The translations under genes and the position numbers were made by a program. A stretch of 64,000 bases of DNA, from assembly GCF_002811945.1 (NCBI RefSeq), contig NZ_NPDX01000001.1, positions 1,496,501 to 1,560,500 of the forward strand. The letters run 5' to 3'. The stretch comes from Leptospira harrisiae (lineage in GTDB: Bacteria > Spirochaetota > Leptospiria > Leptospirales > Leptospiraceae). Position 1 is the stretch's first letter. The number at the start of each line of letters is the position of its first letter. Below, piece after piece: positions 1 to 8,276 of the stretch. The notes under the pieces are model-generated. The model made no database searches and was not told the origin of the DNA. It worked only from the letters and a program-made list of their open reading frames with translations.

Positions 1-227
1 TCACGATTGAACTGGGACGAACTACGATGTTCATCAAAGATGTCCTCCAACTCACAGAAGGAACTGTCGTGGAGTTAGATAAAAATATTGGGGAAGAACT
101 CGATATTTTGGCAAATGGCAAACTTGTTGGCCGAGGAAAACTCATCATTTTGGATGATTACTATGGAGTTCAAATCACTCAAATTGTTGATCCTATGGAA
201 AGACTTGGTGGCCCAGCATTTTTATAA
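1..227 (+). CDS. fliN: Flagellar motor switch protein FliN, C-terminal part (5' end outside window)
   Basis: The reading frame is already open at base 3 and ends with TAA at 225-227, so only the last 75 or so residues are present. They form a SpoA (FliN/FliM C-terminal) domain: the frame begins TIELGRTTM, continues with the hydrophobic segments around VLQLTEGTVVELD and GKLVGRGKLIILDD, and ends YGVQITQIVDP. FliN multimerises with FliM and FliG in the C-ring and takes part in torque generation and direction switching. fliM lies about 8 kb downstream and is not in the same operon. The family call is firm; FliY-type N-terminal additions cannot be excluded because the start is missing. Confidence 0.85.
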   Translation, partial: TIELGRTTMFIKDVLQLTEGTVVELDKNIGEELDILANGKLVGRGKLIILDDYYGVQITQIVDPMERLGGPAFL

Positions 228-259
228 GTATTAAACCTTTCCAAATGACCTAACCATGT

Positions 260-712
260 ATGAATTTTGAATCACCATATACATTAGAACGGATCATCAA
301 TCCATCAGATGATTTACAATCCGAACTCTGGAACTTATTGCACGAATTCAGCATTTCCAAGTTAGGTGATTCAAACCTCGAAAAAAAAGAATTTTTTGCC
401 ATCCTTATAAAGGAAGGAGAGACTTTAGTTGCTGCCTCTCTTTGTTATCTATTTTTTAAAGGACTGAACCTCCAACTTCTATGGGTCGCAGAAGAAAAAA
501 GGGGAATGGATTTAGGAACGAAATTACTCATTCAAATCGAAGAAGAGGCCAAAACTCTAGGGGCCACTTTGGTATTTGGTTATTCTTTTGGGTTCCAAGC
601 CCCAAAATTTTACACAAAATTGGGTTACGAAGAAGTGGGAATGATCCCCAATTACCCAGAAGGTCAGAATTGTTATTTCCTTTGTAAAAAATTGAAAACT
701 GATTCTCCTTGA
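260..712 (+). CDS. GNAT-family N-acetyltransferase
   Basis: The 150-residue protein has the length and fold signature of a single-domain GNAT acyltransferase. The acetyl-CoA binding motif A is visible near residues 75-100: a beta strand (LQLLWVA) leads into EEKRGMDLG and an amphipathic helix. The C-terminal half has the usual F-Y-x-K-L-G-Y motif (FYTKLGYEE). The substrate cannot be read from sequence. A possible ATG at 256 is in another frame and stops at once, so the ATG at 260 is used although no strong ribosome-binding site precedes it. It follows fliN by 32 bp and may be read from the same transcript. Confidence 0.8.
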   Translation: MNFESPYTLERIINPSDDLQSELWNLLHEFSISKLGDSNLEKKEFFAILIKEGETLVAASLCYLFFKGLNLQLLWVAEEKRGMDLGTKLLIQIEEEAKTLGATLVFGYSFGFQAPKFYTKLGYEEVGMIPNYPEGQNCYFLCKKLKTDSP

Positions 713-743
713 CAACGATCCTTTCTCTTTCAAACTGTATCCT
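709..743 (+). promoter_or_regulatory. Candidate promoter of the RNHCP gene
   Basis: A perfect TTGACA lies at 709-714, overlapping the stop codon of the acetyltransferase gene. TGTATC (736-741) and TATCCT (738-743) are the nearest -10-like hexamers, but the spacing of 21-23 bp is longer than ideal. Transcription from here would include the structured leader at 765-846. The call is weak because of the spacing. Confidence 0.3.
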
Positions 744-764
744 ATGTTAACTCTAGCCATTGTG

Positions 765-846
765 TAGACCGCCAAAACGGTGAACTTGTTTTGGATACCC
801 CGCCTAAATTCAATTAGGAGGCGGCTATCTTCGCACAGGCGGTCTA
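765..846 (+). ncRNA. Predicted structured leader (three-way junction) upstream of the RNHCP gene
   Basis: Three helices can be drawn by hand. P1 pairs tagaccgcc (765-773) with ggcggtcta (838-846), 9 bp perfect. P2 pairs ccaaaac (772-778) with gttttgg (788-794), sharing two bases with P1. P3 pairs ccgcct (800-805) with aggcgg (819-824), or alternatively cctaa (803-807) with ttagg (814-818). A second copy of gttttgg at 862-868, nearer the start codon, could compete for 772-778. This arrangement resembles a cis-regulatory leader, but I recognise no known riboswitch class in it and no covariation evidence is available. Confidence 0.4.
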
Positions 847-901
847 TTCCTCTCATCCACTGTTTTGGTTTCCTCTTTTTGTTTTGCCGCAAAAACTGGA
901 T

Positions 902-1378
902 ATGGTACGTGAATCCGATCTATCTAAATTTCAAAAGATCTCTAAGAAGAAACGTTTTGATGATGAAGACGAGGACTTTTCATCGCAAAAACCCAAAACA
1001 AAATCACATCGATTCCGTTCTGATGTAGATGAATTTCGTTGTGTAGAATGCAAAGAAATGGTTTTCCCACCGGGTTTTGGAACCGATCAAAGAAACCATT
1101 GTCCTAATTGTTTAACGAGTTTGCATCTTGACAATTCTCCTGGCGACCGAGCTGCCATTTGTGGAAGTAAGATGGAAGCAATTTCCATTTGGGTCAGAAA
1201 AGGGGAATGGGTGATTTTACATCGCTGCAAAGGTTGTGGGGTCATCCATGCCAATCGCATTGGGCCAGACGATAACGAAGCACTTCTTGTTTCCCTTGCT
1301 GCCCAAGCAATGGCCAAACCAAGTTTTCGATTGTTTAGAGAAAATCCGGTGGAAGACCCACCGGATGACAAATGTTAA
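902..1378 (+). CDS. RNHCP domain zinc-ribbon protein
   Basis: The 158-residue protein carries the RNHCP signature literally: FRCVECKEMVFPPG is followed by DQRNHCPNCLTSLH, giving two CxxC pairs, and a further CKGCGVIHANRIG pair follows. The family is a small zinc-ribbon-like group of unknown biochemical role. The N-terminal 40 or so residues are charged and low-complexity (KKKRFDDEDED). A TTG at 884 is in frame, but the ATG at 902 is preferred as the normal start codon. The 3' end carries a perfect 9-bp hairpin (1344-1366) that may act on the opposite strand. The long structured leader suggests post-transcriptional control. Confidence 0.75.
   Translation: MVRESDLSKFQKISKKKRFDDEDEDFSSQKPKTKSHRFRSDVDEFRCVECKEMVFPPGFGTDQRNHCPNCLTSLHLDNSPGDRAAICGSKMEAISIWVRKGEWVILHRCKGCGVIHANRIGPDDNEALLVSLAAQAMAKPSFRLFRENPVEDPPDDKC
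1344..1366 (-). terminator. Possible terminator of the SPFH operon, inside the RNHCP gene's 3' end
   Basis: The segment atccggtgg (1344-1352), loop aagac, ccaccggat (1358-1366) is a perfect 9-bp stem. Read on the minus strand the stem is followed by TTTTCTC, which fits a Rho-independent terminator for the convergent SPFH operon whose stop codon is at 1410-1412. On the plus strand no T-run follows directly. It lies within codons of the RNHCP gene. Confidence 0.45.
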
Positions 1379-1409
1379 TCTACCTTTTTTGCATTCTAGG
1401 AATGTCCTA

Positions 1410-2330
1410 TTATGCTTTTGGTTTTTTCCCTTCGGTAAGGTTGGCAATGAGATTTGGTAAATTCATCACATCCGCAGGGATGAGGATTTCTGTATTCTCT
1501 TTGGCAACATTTAGAAAGTTGTGGATGAAGGCTTTTGTGATTTGGAGTTTGATCGCAGAAGCTCCTCCTTGGTCGGAGATAGCACCGGCGATGGATTCAA
1601 TTCCTTTGGCCGTAGCGACAGCAAGGGCTTCAATTTCTGTTGCTTTCCCTTCGGCAGAGTTGATCCTTCTTTGTTTTTCCCCTTCGGATTTGTTCACGGC
1701 TTCTTCTTTAAAACCGAGGGAGCGGTTGATTCGTGAATCTCTTTCCCCTTCGGAAAGAAGCACCTGCGAACGTTTGGCGATCTGCGCTTTCTTTTCTTTT
1801 TCCATCGCATCAAGGACTGATTTTGGTGGAACAATATTCAGAATTTCGTAACGATTCACTTTGATCCCCCATGGTTCCGATGCTTGGTCGATGGCAGCAA
1901 CAATGGTCGAGTTGATAAGATCTTTTTCACCAATGGTTTTGTCTAGTTCCATTGTTCCGATGACAGAACGCATCGTAGTTTGTGCGAGTTGGATCGCTGC
2001 AAATTGGAAATCTTCGATTCCGTAAGAAGCACGAACGGGATCAATGATTTTTAAATAAATCACTCCATCTACCTTCACCTGTACGTTGTCATGTGTGATA
2101 CAAATTTGTGGTTGTACATCGATGGACTGTTCTTTGAGAGTATGGTAATAAGCATCACGATCAATAAAAGGAATGAGGATATGAAATCCTGCTCGTAAAC
2201 TCCGAGAATATTTTCCCAGTCGTTCCACAATTAAAACATCCTGCGCTGGAATGATGCGGATGCAACGGAAGATTTTATAAATCAAATAAATGGCAATGAC
2301 CGACCAAAAACCTAAATATGCAAATTCCAT
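1410..2330 (-). CDS. SPFH/band-7 (stomatin/paraslipin) family membrane protein
   Basis: This 306-residue protein has one N-terminal membrane segment (about residues 5-22), then a full SPFH domain with the family hallmarks ERLGKYSRSLRAGFH, LIPFIDR, LKEQSIDV, CITHDNVQVKVDG and LAQTTMRSVIG. The C-terminal third is charged, coiled-coil-like and rich in EGE and AEG repeats. Such proteins form ring-like membrane cages or scaffolds and are usually paired with an NfeD protein. It lies last in an nfeD-SPFH-SPFH operon. The upstream paralog's stop codon is separated from this ATG by a single base, and AGGAGA gives a good ribosome-binding site. Its exact role is unknown. Confidence 0.9.
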   Translation of the reverse strand: MEFAYLGFWSVIAIYLIYKIFRCIRIIPAQDVLIVERLGKYSRSLRAGFHILIPFIDRDAYYHTLKEQSIDVQPQICITHDNVQVKVDGVIYLKIIDPVRASYGIEDFQFAAIQLAQTTMRSVIGTMELDKTIGEKDLINSTIVAAIDQASEPWGIKVNRYEILNIVPPKSVLDAMEKEKKAQIAKRSQVLLSEGERDSRINRSLGFKEEAVNKSEGEKQRRINSAEGKATEIEALAVATAKGIESIAGAISDQGGASAIKLQITKAFIHNFLNVAKENTEILIPADVMNLPNLIANLTEGKKPKA

Positions 2331-2331
2331 A

Positions 2332-3252
2332 CTATTCTCCTACCTGTGGGATTTTTGTGGTGATTTTGGAAAGTCCTTCAAACACTCCACCAATGTTTGC
2401 TAAAGTTTCGGGAACCACAGTCGTTTTCGATGTTTTCAGAATTTGACCAAGTGCATCCAAATATTCTTGGGTGATCTGTAGGCTAACAGCTTCCTTTCCA
2501 CCTTTTTTGCTAATGGCTTCCGAGATCAGTTGTAAACCTTTTGCTGTTGCATTGGAAATGAGTGTGATCTCTTGGGCACGTCCATCGGCTTCATTCACCA
2601 ACCGGATTTTTTCCCCTTCGGAAATGTTAATCGATTCTTGTCTTTCTCCCACAGAATGGTTCACGCGAGCTTCCTTTTCTCCTTGGGAGATGGTGATCTC
2701 GGCTCGTCTTTCCCTTTCGGATTTCATTTGGTTTTCCATCTCGAGTAAAATTTGTTTAGGCGGAGTGATATTACGAATTTCGTACCTTGTGACTTTGATT
2801 CCCCAGGGATCGGTAGCCCTATCAATATTGGAAACCACTCGGCCATTGATTTCATCTCTTTCTGAAAGTAAGTTATCAAAAATTAATTTTCCGATTTCAG
2901 AGCGAAGAGTGGTTTGGGCAAGCTGGGTCGTTGCCAACATAAAGTTATCAATTCCGTAAGATGCTTTTTCTCCATCGATGACTTTTAGGTATAAGACTCC
3001 ATCCACTTCAACGGATACGTTATCCCTTGTGATACAAACTTGTGGATCGATATCGATGGTTTGTTCCTTTAGGTTTTGACGGTATCGAATTTGGTCTACA
3101 AAAGGGATCATAAAATAAAATCCCGATTTTAAAACCCCGTTCAATACACCTAATCTTTCTTTAACATAAACACTTTGTTCTGGAACAATGATGATTGTTT
3201 TTTTGATGATATAAACAATGACCAAAAATACAACAATGACGGTCGCGCCCAT
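2332..3252 (-). CDS. SPFH/band-7 (stomatin/paraslipin) family membrane protein, tandem paralog
   Basis: The start at 3252 (MGATVIVV) is chosen over an in-frame start at 3279 because AAAGGAGA lies just upstream of it; this also gives 306 residues, the same length as the neighbouring paralog. One membrane helix (residues 3-20) precedes an SPFH domain with ERLGVLNGVLKSGF, MIPFVDQ, LKEQTIDIDPQ and LAQTTLRSEIGK. The C-terminal region is helical and charged with EGEK repeats. The two SPFH proteins probably form a mixed complex; this is inference from the tandem arrangement and matching length. Confidence 0.9.
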   Translation of the reverse strand: MGATVIVVFLVIVYIIKKTIIIVPEQSVYVKERLGVLNGVLKSGFYFMIPFVDQIRYRQNLKEQTIDIDPQVCITRDNVSVEVDGVLYLKVIDGEKASYGIDNFMLATTQLAQTTLRSEIGKLIFDNLLSERDEINGRVVSNIDRATDPWGIKVTRYEIRNITPPKQILLEMENQMKSERERRAEITISQGEKEARVNHSVGERQESINISEGEKIRLVNEADGRAQEITLISNATAKGLQLISEAISKKGGKEAVSLQITQEYLDALGQILKTSKTTVVPETLANIGGVFEGLSKITTKIPQVGE

Positions 3253-3343
3253 AGTTTCTCCTTTGTGACGTTTGACCATACGAGATGAGGTAAAAGAGAA
3301 AAGGGTTTTTTGGTTCTATTGAAAAAAAAATGAAATCTTTGGA

Positions 3344-3799
3344 TTATGAATCCACTCGTTCGACAGTGAATGTCAGATTTTCTCGAGATAAAATCCTCAC
3401 AAAGTTTCCTTTGGTGATTTTGGAATCAGTAGAAACCGCATCCCAAAGTGTACCTTGGAACCTTATTTTTCCTCCGTGCCTTTGCACTAAAATGTCTGTT
3501 TCAACGGGAACAATTTGGTTTAAAAAATCATCTTTGACAAAAGGATCGACTGAGGATTCGGATTTAAAAAATCTTTTTACTGCCGATCCACCAACAAGGA
3601 TAGAAACAAAACTTGTCAGTACCCAAACCACCACTTGTGAATAAAATTCCAAAGACACCAAACGAGCCAAAATCCCTGTAAATATGGCTCCAATTCCTAA
3701 AAACATCACGAAGGTTCCAGGTAAAAGGAACTCAGAAAATAACAATGTGAGTCCAAGGAAAATCCAAATATAAGGTGTGTTCGTGAAAATAAAATCCAA
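3344..3799 (-). CDS. NfeD-family membrane protein
   Basis: The protein has 151 residues: an N-terminal half with two or three hydrophobic helices (roughly residues 10-30, 32-50 and 55-72) and a C-terminal soluble part of about 60 residues, with the GKIRFQGTLWDA motif characteristic of the NfeD OB-fold. NfeD proteins partner SPFH proteins and are nearly always encoded next to them, as here. It is read from a TTG start at 3799 with GAGG six bases upstream. About 90 bp separate it from the next SPFH gene, so a second promoter there is possible. The family call is firm; the function of the complex is not established. Confidence 0.88.
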   Translation of the reverse strand: MDFIFTNTPYIWIFLGLTLLFSEFLLPGTFVMFLGIGAIFTGILARLVSLEFYSQVVVWVLTSFVSILVGGSAVKRFFKSESSVDPFVKDDFLNQIVPVETDILVQRHGGKIRFQGTLWDAVSTDSKITKGNFVRILSRENLTFTVERVDS

Positions 3800-3892
3800 A
3801 GGGAACCTCTAAAGAATAAGAACAATGGATTCTAGGCGGTGGCAAGAAAAATAATACTTTGATTTCAAAGGAAGGGATAGAACCTGTCTTGT

Positions 3893-4321
3893 GTGAAACG
3901 ATTTTTTTTCATCCTACTTGGAGTCTTCCTCCTCCTCCAATTGTTCCCAATCAACCGTACGAATCCATCTGTTACATCGGAAATCCAATCCGGTGCAGAG
4001 GTCAAAGAAATCCTAAAACGAAGTTGTTACGACTGTCACTCGAACGAAACCGTTTGGCCCGTTTACTCTTATGTTTTTCCTGCATCCTTACTGATTTCCC
4101 ATCATGTGGAGGAAGGACGAGAAGAATTGAATTTTTCCGAGTTTGGAAAATTGGCAGAACGAAAACAAAATAAAAAAATCTACGAGATTTGGGAACAAGT
4201 GGATGAAGGGGAGATGCCACCGAAAGACTATCTTTTGTTACATCCAAATGCTAAGTTATCTGACAAAGACAAAGAAATTTTGAAACAATGGTCAGAAGGT
4301 TTTAGCGGGGAATCGGAATGA
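3893..4321 (+). CDS. Haem-binding domain protein (c-type, single CxxCH)
   Basis: The 142-residue protein has a hydrophobic N-terminal signal or anchor ([15 protein letters not shown]). A single covalent haem motif CYDCH lies about 50 residues in, and a downstream [14 protein letters not shown] segment can supply a Met axial ligand. This matches the haem-binding domain family found in Bacteroidetes and spirochetes, where [10 protein letters not shown] is followed by W-P-Y and S-H-H-V motifs, both present here. It should sit in the periplasm, anchored in the inner membrane. The start is GTG and the ribosome-binding site is poorly placed. Its stop overlaps the argH start (ATGA). Confidence 0.8.
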   Translation: MKRFFFILLGVFLLLQLFPINRTNPSVTSEIQSGAEVKEILKRSCYDCHSNETVWPVYSYVFPASLLISHHVEEGREELNFSEFGKLAERKQNKKIYEIWEQVDEGEMPPKDYLLLHPNAKLSDKDKEILKQWSEGFSGESE

Positions 4322-5748
4322 AAGAGAAAAAATTATGGGGAGGACGATTTGACGCCCCCCCATCTTCACTTATGGTTCGTATCGGTGAATCAATTAGTTT
4401 TGATAAAGAACTATATGCTCACGATATAGAAGGTTCCATTTCTCATTCCCGAATGTTGAAACGAATAGGAATCCTTTCTGAATCGGAACAGAGAAAAATT
4501 GAAACTGGTCTTATTCAGATCAAAAAGGAAATTGATTCTGGGAAGTTTGAATTTAAAATAGAAAACGAAGACATACATATGTCTATTGAATCTCGCCTAA
4601 CGGAACTATTGGGAGATTTAGGAAAAAAACTACATACTGGTCGAAGCCGAAATGACCAAGTTTCGCAAGATGTCCGTTTATATATAAAAACAGAAGTCGA
4701 ATCCATTTTGGTTTTTCTTATGGATTTACTTGGGGCTTGGGTTGGTAAAGCAGAGGCCCATACAAAAACCATTATTCCTGGATACACCCACTTACAAATT
4801 GCGCAGCCGATTCGTGCCTCTCATTATTTTTTATCTCATTTTTGGGCCAATGTTCGTGATTTTGAAGATTTTTTGGATGCTTATGATAGGGCCGATGAAT
4901 TGGTGTTAGGTTCTGGTGCTCTTGCGGGAGTCAATTACGCCACAGACAGAGAGTTCTTAAAAAAGGATTTATCTTTATCAAGGATTTCAGAAAATTCAAT
5001 GGATGCCGTGAGCCAAAGAGATCATATTTTTAAATTTCTTTTTGCAGCTTCTCAGTTCATGATCCATGTTTCTCGTTTTTGTGAAGAGATAATCCTCTAC
5101 ACATCTCAGGAATTCAGTTATTTTAAACTCCCTGACCACCTAACCACTGGCTCCTCTATTATGCCGCAAAAGAAAAATCCAGACGTAGCAGAACTGATTC
5201 GCGGGAAGGCGGGACGTGTGATTGGAAGTTTGACCCATGTGCTTGTGATGTTAAAAGGAACTCCTTTGTCGTATAACAGGGATTTCCAAGAAGACAAACT
5301 CCCGTTATTTGATACGGTCAAACAGGTGAAATTGAGTATAGAAGGGGTTCGGGATATGGTTCTCGGAATCCAAGTGTTTCCTGAAAATGCAATTCGTAGT
5401 CTAAGGTTTGGATTTGCAACAGCGACCGACTTGGCGGATTGGCTTGTCAGTGCCAAAGGAATTCCATTTCGGACTGCCCATGAAATTGTGGGGGAACTGG
5501 TAAAACACTGCTCTTCCAAAGGTTATGATTTATTTACCATTCCTAGTGGAGAAAGGGGTCAAATCCATGCGGTACTCACTGATCCTGGGTATGAAGCCGC
5601 AATTTCTCTAGAAACTTCTTGTGACAAAAAAGATGTGATGGGAGGGACTTCGTTCCTTCGTCAAAAAGAACAAATCAAAAGGGCCAAGGCAAAGGTAAAC
5701 GAATTGACCAAAAAGCTAAAATCGATAGAATCCAAAGGTAAAAAATAA
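4318..5748 (+). CDS. argH: Argininosuccinate lyase
   Basis: Its 476 residues match the family length. ArgH cleaves argininosuccinate to arginine and fumarate, the last step of arginine synthesis. The sequence opens with [14 protein letters not shown], carries [11 protein letters not shown] and [10 protein letters not shown] in the substrate-binding region, [14 protein letters not shown], and the superfamily signature [12 protein letters not shown] around residue 280. The start overlaps the stop of the haem-protein gene by 4 bp, implying translational coupling between functionally unrelated genes. Only two bases separate its stop from the next gene's start. Confidence 0.97.
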   Translation: MKEKKLWGGRFDAPPSSLMVRIGESISFDKELYAHDIEGSISHSRMLKRIGILSESEQRKIETGLIQIKKEIDSGKFEFKIENEDIHMSIESRLTELLGDLGKKLHTGRSRNDQVSQDVRLYIKTEVESILVFLMDLLGAWVGKAEAHTKTIIPGYTHLQIAQPIRASHYFLSHFWANVRDFEDFLDAYDRADELVLGSGALAGVNYATDREFLKKDLSLSRISENSMDAVSQRDHIFKFLFAASQFMIHVSRFCEEIILYTSQEFSYFKLPDHLTTGSSIMPQKKNPDVAELIRGKAGRVIGSLTHVLVMLKGTPLSYNRDFQEDKLPLFDTVKQVKLSIEGVRDMVLGIQVFPENAIRSLRFGFATATDLADWLVSAKGIPFRTAHEIVGELVKHCSSKGYDLFTIPSGERGQIHAVLTDPGYEAAISLETSCDKKDVMGGTSFLRQKEQIKRAKAKVNELTKKLKSIESKGKK

Positions 5749-5750
5749 AT

Positions 5751-6632
5751 ATGAAGCTCAGCGTAGTCCATCAACTCTCTTTTTTAGCCTTTCTCTTTTT
5801 GTCATTAACACAGACCATTTTTTGTAGTGACCAAACTTTCAAAAAGATCACATACGAACCGGTTCCTTATTCACCTTCGAAAGTAATCGTCAAACGCCAA
5901 GACGTAACCGGAGTCAAACTCCCGGAAAAACCAGCCATTTACGCTGTGCTCTCAACCACAGCAGGAGACTTGGTCATCGAACTTTACGATGCAGCCGCTC
6001 CCAAAACGGTGCAGAACTTTATTGATTTAGCCCAAGGAGAAAAAGAATTCAAAACCGATAAAGGCTCTGAACGAAGACCATATTACGATGGACTCAAATT
6101 CCATCGTGTCATCGAAAACTTTATGGCACAAGGTGGATGTCCAAGAGGGGATGGAACTGGTGGGCCTGGATTTCAAATCGAAGATGAGATCAATGGGAAG
6201 GCTCTTGGCCTCGACAAAGTCAAAATCAAAGATGCACCTCAATACCAATCCCAACTCCAACGAGCAGTCCTTGCGGAATTTAAAATCCAGTCTAGGGCTG
6301 AGTTTGAAGAGAAACGAACCGAAGTAGAAAAAGCTTACCAAGAAGCTATGGAATTACCTGTGTTAGAAGTATTGCACCGAGTTGGATACCGTTACAACGA
6401 AGTACTTCCTAGTAAGAAAGCAGTTCGAGGTGCCTTGGCGATGGCAAATGCAGGACCCAATACCAATGGATCTCAGTTTTTCATCAACCAAGTGGACACT
6501 CCTCATTTAGATGGACTTCATACTGTATTTGGATTTTTAGTTTCTGGATACGATGTACTTGACCGAATCATTGAAAAAGGAAACCTACAGACGACAATCC
6601 GTAAGGTTGTGGTCATAGACAAACGCCAATGA
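5751..6632 (+). CDS. Secreted cyclophilin-type peptidyl-prolyl cis-trans isomerase
   Basis: The 293-residue protein begins with a cleavable signal peptide (about 25 residues, ending LTQTIFCS), so it is probably periplasmic or, given the Cys, a lipoprotein. The cyclophilin domain shows YDGLKFHRVIENFMAQGGCP, GTGGPGFQIEDE, and after a break LAMANAGPNTNGSQFFI and LDGLHTVFG. Between the two halves is an insertion of about 65 charged, helix-prone residues (QSRAEFEEKRTEVEK), which makes the protein longer than a minimal cyclophilin. It is co-transcribed with argH and overlaps the next gene by 4 bp. Confidence 0.9.
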   Translation: MKLSVVHQLSFLAFLFLSLTQTIFCSDQTFKKITYEPVPYSPSKVIVKRQDVTGVKLPEKPAIYAVLSTTAGDLVIELYDAAAPKTVQNFIDLAQGEKEFKTDKGSERRPYYDGLKFHRVIENFMAQGGCPRGDGTGGPGFQIEDEINGKALGLDKVKIKDAPQYQSQLQRAVLAEFKIQSRAEFEEKRTEVEKAYQEAMELPVLEVLHRVGYRYNEVLPSKKAVRGALAMANAGPNTNGSQFFINQVDTPHLDGLHTVFGFLVSGYDVLDRIIEKGNLQTTIRKVVVIDKRQ

Positions 6633-7228
6633 ACTACTTAGAAGGAATCGAAGTCATTCAAAAATATACATCTGGTTCTTCCGTGGAACCGGTGTTAAAA
6701 TTCATTATGACAATTCCGCATAATGAAGAAGCATTTGCGAATGCTCTTGATGAAATCGGGGGAATCAATCGTTACCCCGATACCTTTGTGGGTCTTCTTA
6801 GTTTTATCAGTTTTATTTTGGGGCAAAAGTCAAAGATGAACCAACTTTATGAAACAGCCCTCGAACGATACGAATCTTTAAACCAGGTCACTGCCAAACG
6901 CCGCCCCACAGAAGAAGAATCTAAAATCAAACGGACATTAACGGACTTTATTTTAAAAATCGAAAAAGTATTTGAGATCCAAGATTTGACTGATGAAAGT
7001 TTGGTGAAGGAATTGAACCGTTTTGTCTCCGAAGCCAATCTCTACGGGGTCACAGAAAATGAGATCAAAAACCTAAAAGTTTCCTCCAAAACTGTAGCTC
7101 TAGTGGAGCCACATTTGGACAAACAAAGGGAAAACTACTACCAATACAAAAAACTAGTTGGGGTCATGACAAGGCTCATTCGCATTGCCGATTACATTTT
7201 GGAAGAAGCCAAAATGAGTGCCGGTTAG
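6629..7228 (+). CDS. Hypothetical cytoplasmic protein, helical
   Basis: The 199 residues show no motif I recognise. The protein has no signal peptide or membrane helix and is predicted by eye to be almost entirely alpha-helical, with many charged residues. The start overlaps the cyclophilin stop (ATGA), so it is translationally coupled and part of the argH operon. Composition resembles its neighbours, so nothing suggests recent transfer. A Leptospira-specific protein of unknown role is the best description. Confidence 0.7.
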   Translation: MNYLEGIEVIQKYTSGSSVEPVLKFIMTIPHNEEAFANALDEIGGINRYPDTFVGLLSFISFILGQKSKMNQLYETALERYESLNQVTAKRRPTEEESKIKRTLTDFILKIEKVFEIQDLTDESLVKELNRFVSEANLYGVTENEIKNLKVSSKTVALVEPHLDKQRENYYQYKKLVGVMTRLIRIADYILEEAKMSAG

Positions 7229-7289
7229 TCATTTTTATGTCCTAAAAATTCTTTCGAAAATACCAAGACCTGCCGAAGTTTGAAACTGT

Positions 7290-8276
7290 ATGCGGTCTCT
7301 CCGAAATTTAATGATTTTAGGAATTCTCTTGGTAAATTCCCTCTATGCATTTCCTGACAGGGATGCCAGGGGAGAACGAATTGATAATTTTGTTTCCCTT
7401 CAGTCAAAAATCAGTCTTTCTTTAACCAAACGGAGTTACCAAGCCGGAGAACGAATCCCCCTTACCTTTACCGTGACCAACACAGGAAAGGAAGTGGTTC
7501 GTATCTTTCCTTCCTTTGATTTTCGGTATTCCTTCCAAATCATTGTAAAAGACGAAAATGACCGCATCCTCACACCAATGGAAGATCCGGAATTTCCTGA
7601 TCCCATCCTCAAACGAAGGACAACCATTGTCAACTTGGTGGGTGATGAAAACAAAGAAGTGAGTCTCCATAGGAATGAATCGTTTTCCAAAACGATTTAT
7701 TTGGATGAACATTATAGTTTTTTAGCAGATCAAAAGTTCTATGTGACCGGGTATTTTTATCCCAATTATACCGAAGATAAGTCTGCTTTCCTACGCTCAC
7801 AAAATACAGTAGGATTCCTATTTCAAAATTCCAAAGCAGAGAGAAAGGAAACAGTCACTCGCCAAATCACAGAAAACGGTGGGTTAACCCCAGAAGAAAC
7901 CATCTTCTTATTTCTTGGTGCAGAGATGAAAAAACGTTGGGAATACCATTTTAAGTGGATCGATTTTTCAGAATATATTTTGGCTTATGATCGTTTTAGC
8001 AGTGCCTATACCGAAGCTGGTTTAGGAGAACGAGAAACAATCATAGAAGATTTTAAAGAGTATTTGACGGAGACACCCTCTGGAGTTTTAAAATACTTTA
8101 AAGTGATGAATGTGGATTATCCGTCCAAAAGGGATGCCCGTGTTCAGGTTTATGTAGAAAGAATGATGGGTCGGTTTAAAACAAGGTACGAATATATATA
8201 CACCTTGCGACAGGAAGAAGGAAGCCGTGTTGGATTTTGGCAGATTAAAAACTTACTCGTAAAGGTAAAAAAATGA
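7290..8276 (+). CDS. Secreted protein with an N-terminal Ig-like (BsuPI-like) domain, function unknown
   Basis: The protein has 328 residues, with a signal peptide at residues 1-20 (ILGILLVNSLYAFP). Residues about 38-165 read as a beta-sandwich of the BsuPI/Ig-like type: SLTKRSYQAGERIPLTFTV is followed by TNTGKEVVRIFP and a late YFYPNY. The C-terminal half is mixed alpha/beta with a possible NTF2-like segment (YFKVMNVDYPSKRDARVQVY). It is probably periplasmic. Its stop overlaps the fliM start by 4 bp, so the two are co-translated although no flagellar role is evident. The family assignment is tentative. Confidence 0.6.
   Translation: MRSLRNLMILGILLVNSLYAFPDRDARGERIDNFVSLQSKISLSLTKRSYQAGERIPLTFTVTNTGKEVVRIFPSFDFRYSFQIIVKDENDRILTPMEDPEFPDPILKRRTTIVNLVGDENKEVSLHRNESFSKTIYLDEHYSFLADQKFYVTGYFYPNYTEDKSAFLRSQNTVGFLFQNSKAERKETVTRQITENGGLTPEETIFLFLGAEMKKRWEYHFKWIDFSEYILAYDRFSSAYTEAGLGERETIIEDFKEYLTETPSGVLKYFKVMNVDYPSKRDARVQVYVERMMGRFKTRYEYIYTLRQEEGSRVGFWQIKNLLVKVKK

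Noticed and set aside
765..846. Possible integron attC site, because GCCTAA and TTAGG arms resemble core sites
   Set aside because: The arms do not give proper RYYYAAC and GTTRRRY cores, the spacing is too short, and no integrase or cassette array is present.
765..846. Hammerhead-type ribozyme suggested by the three-way junction
   Set aside because: The conserved CUGAUGA and GAAA core elements are absent.
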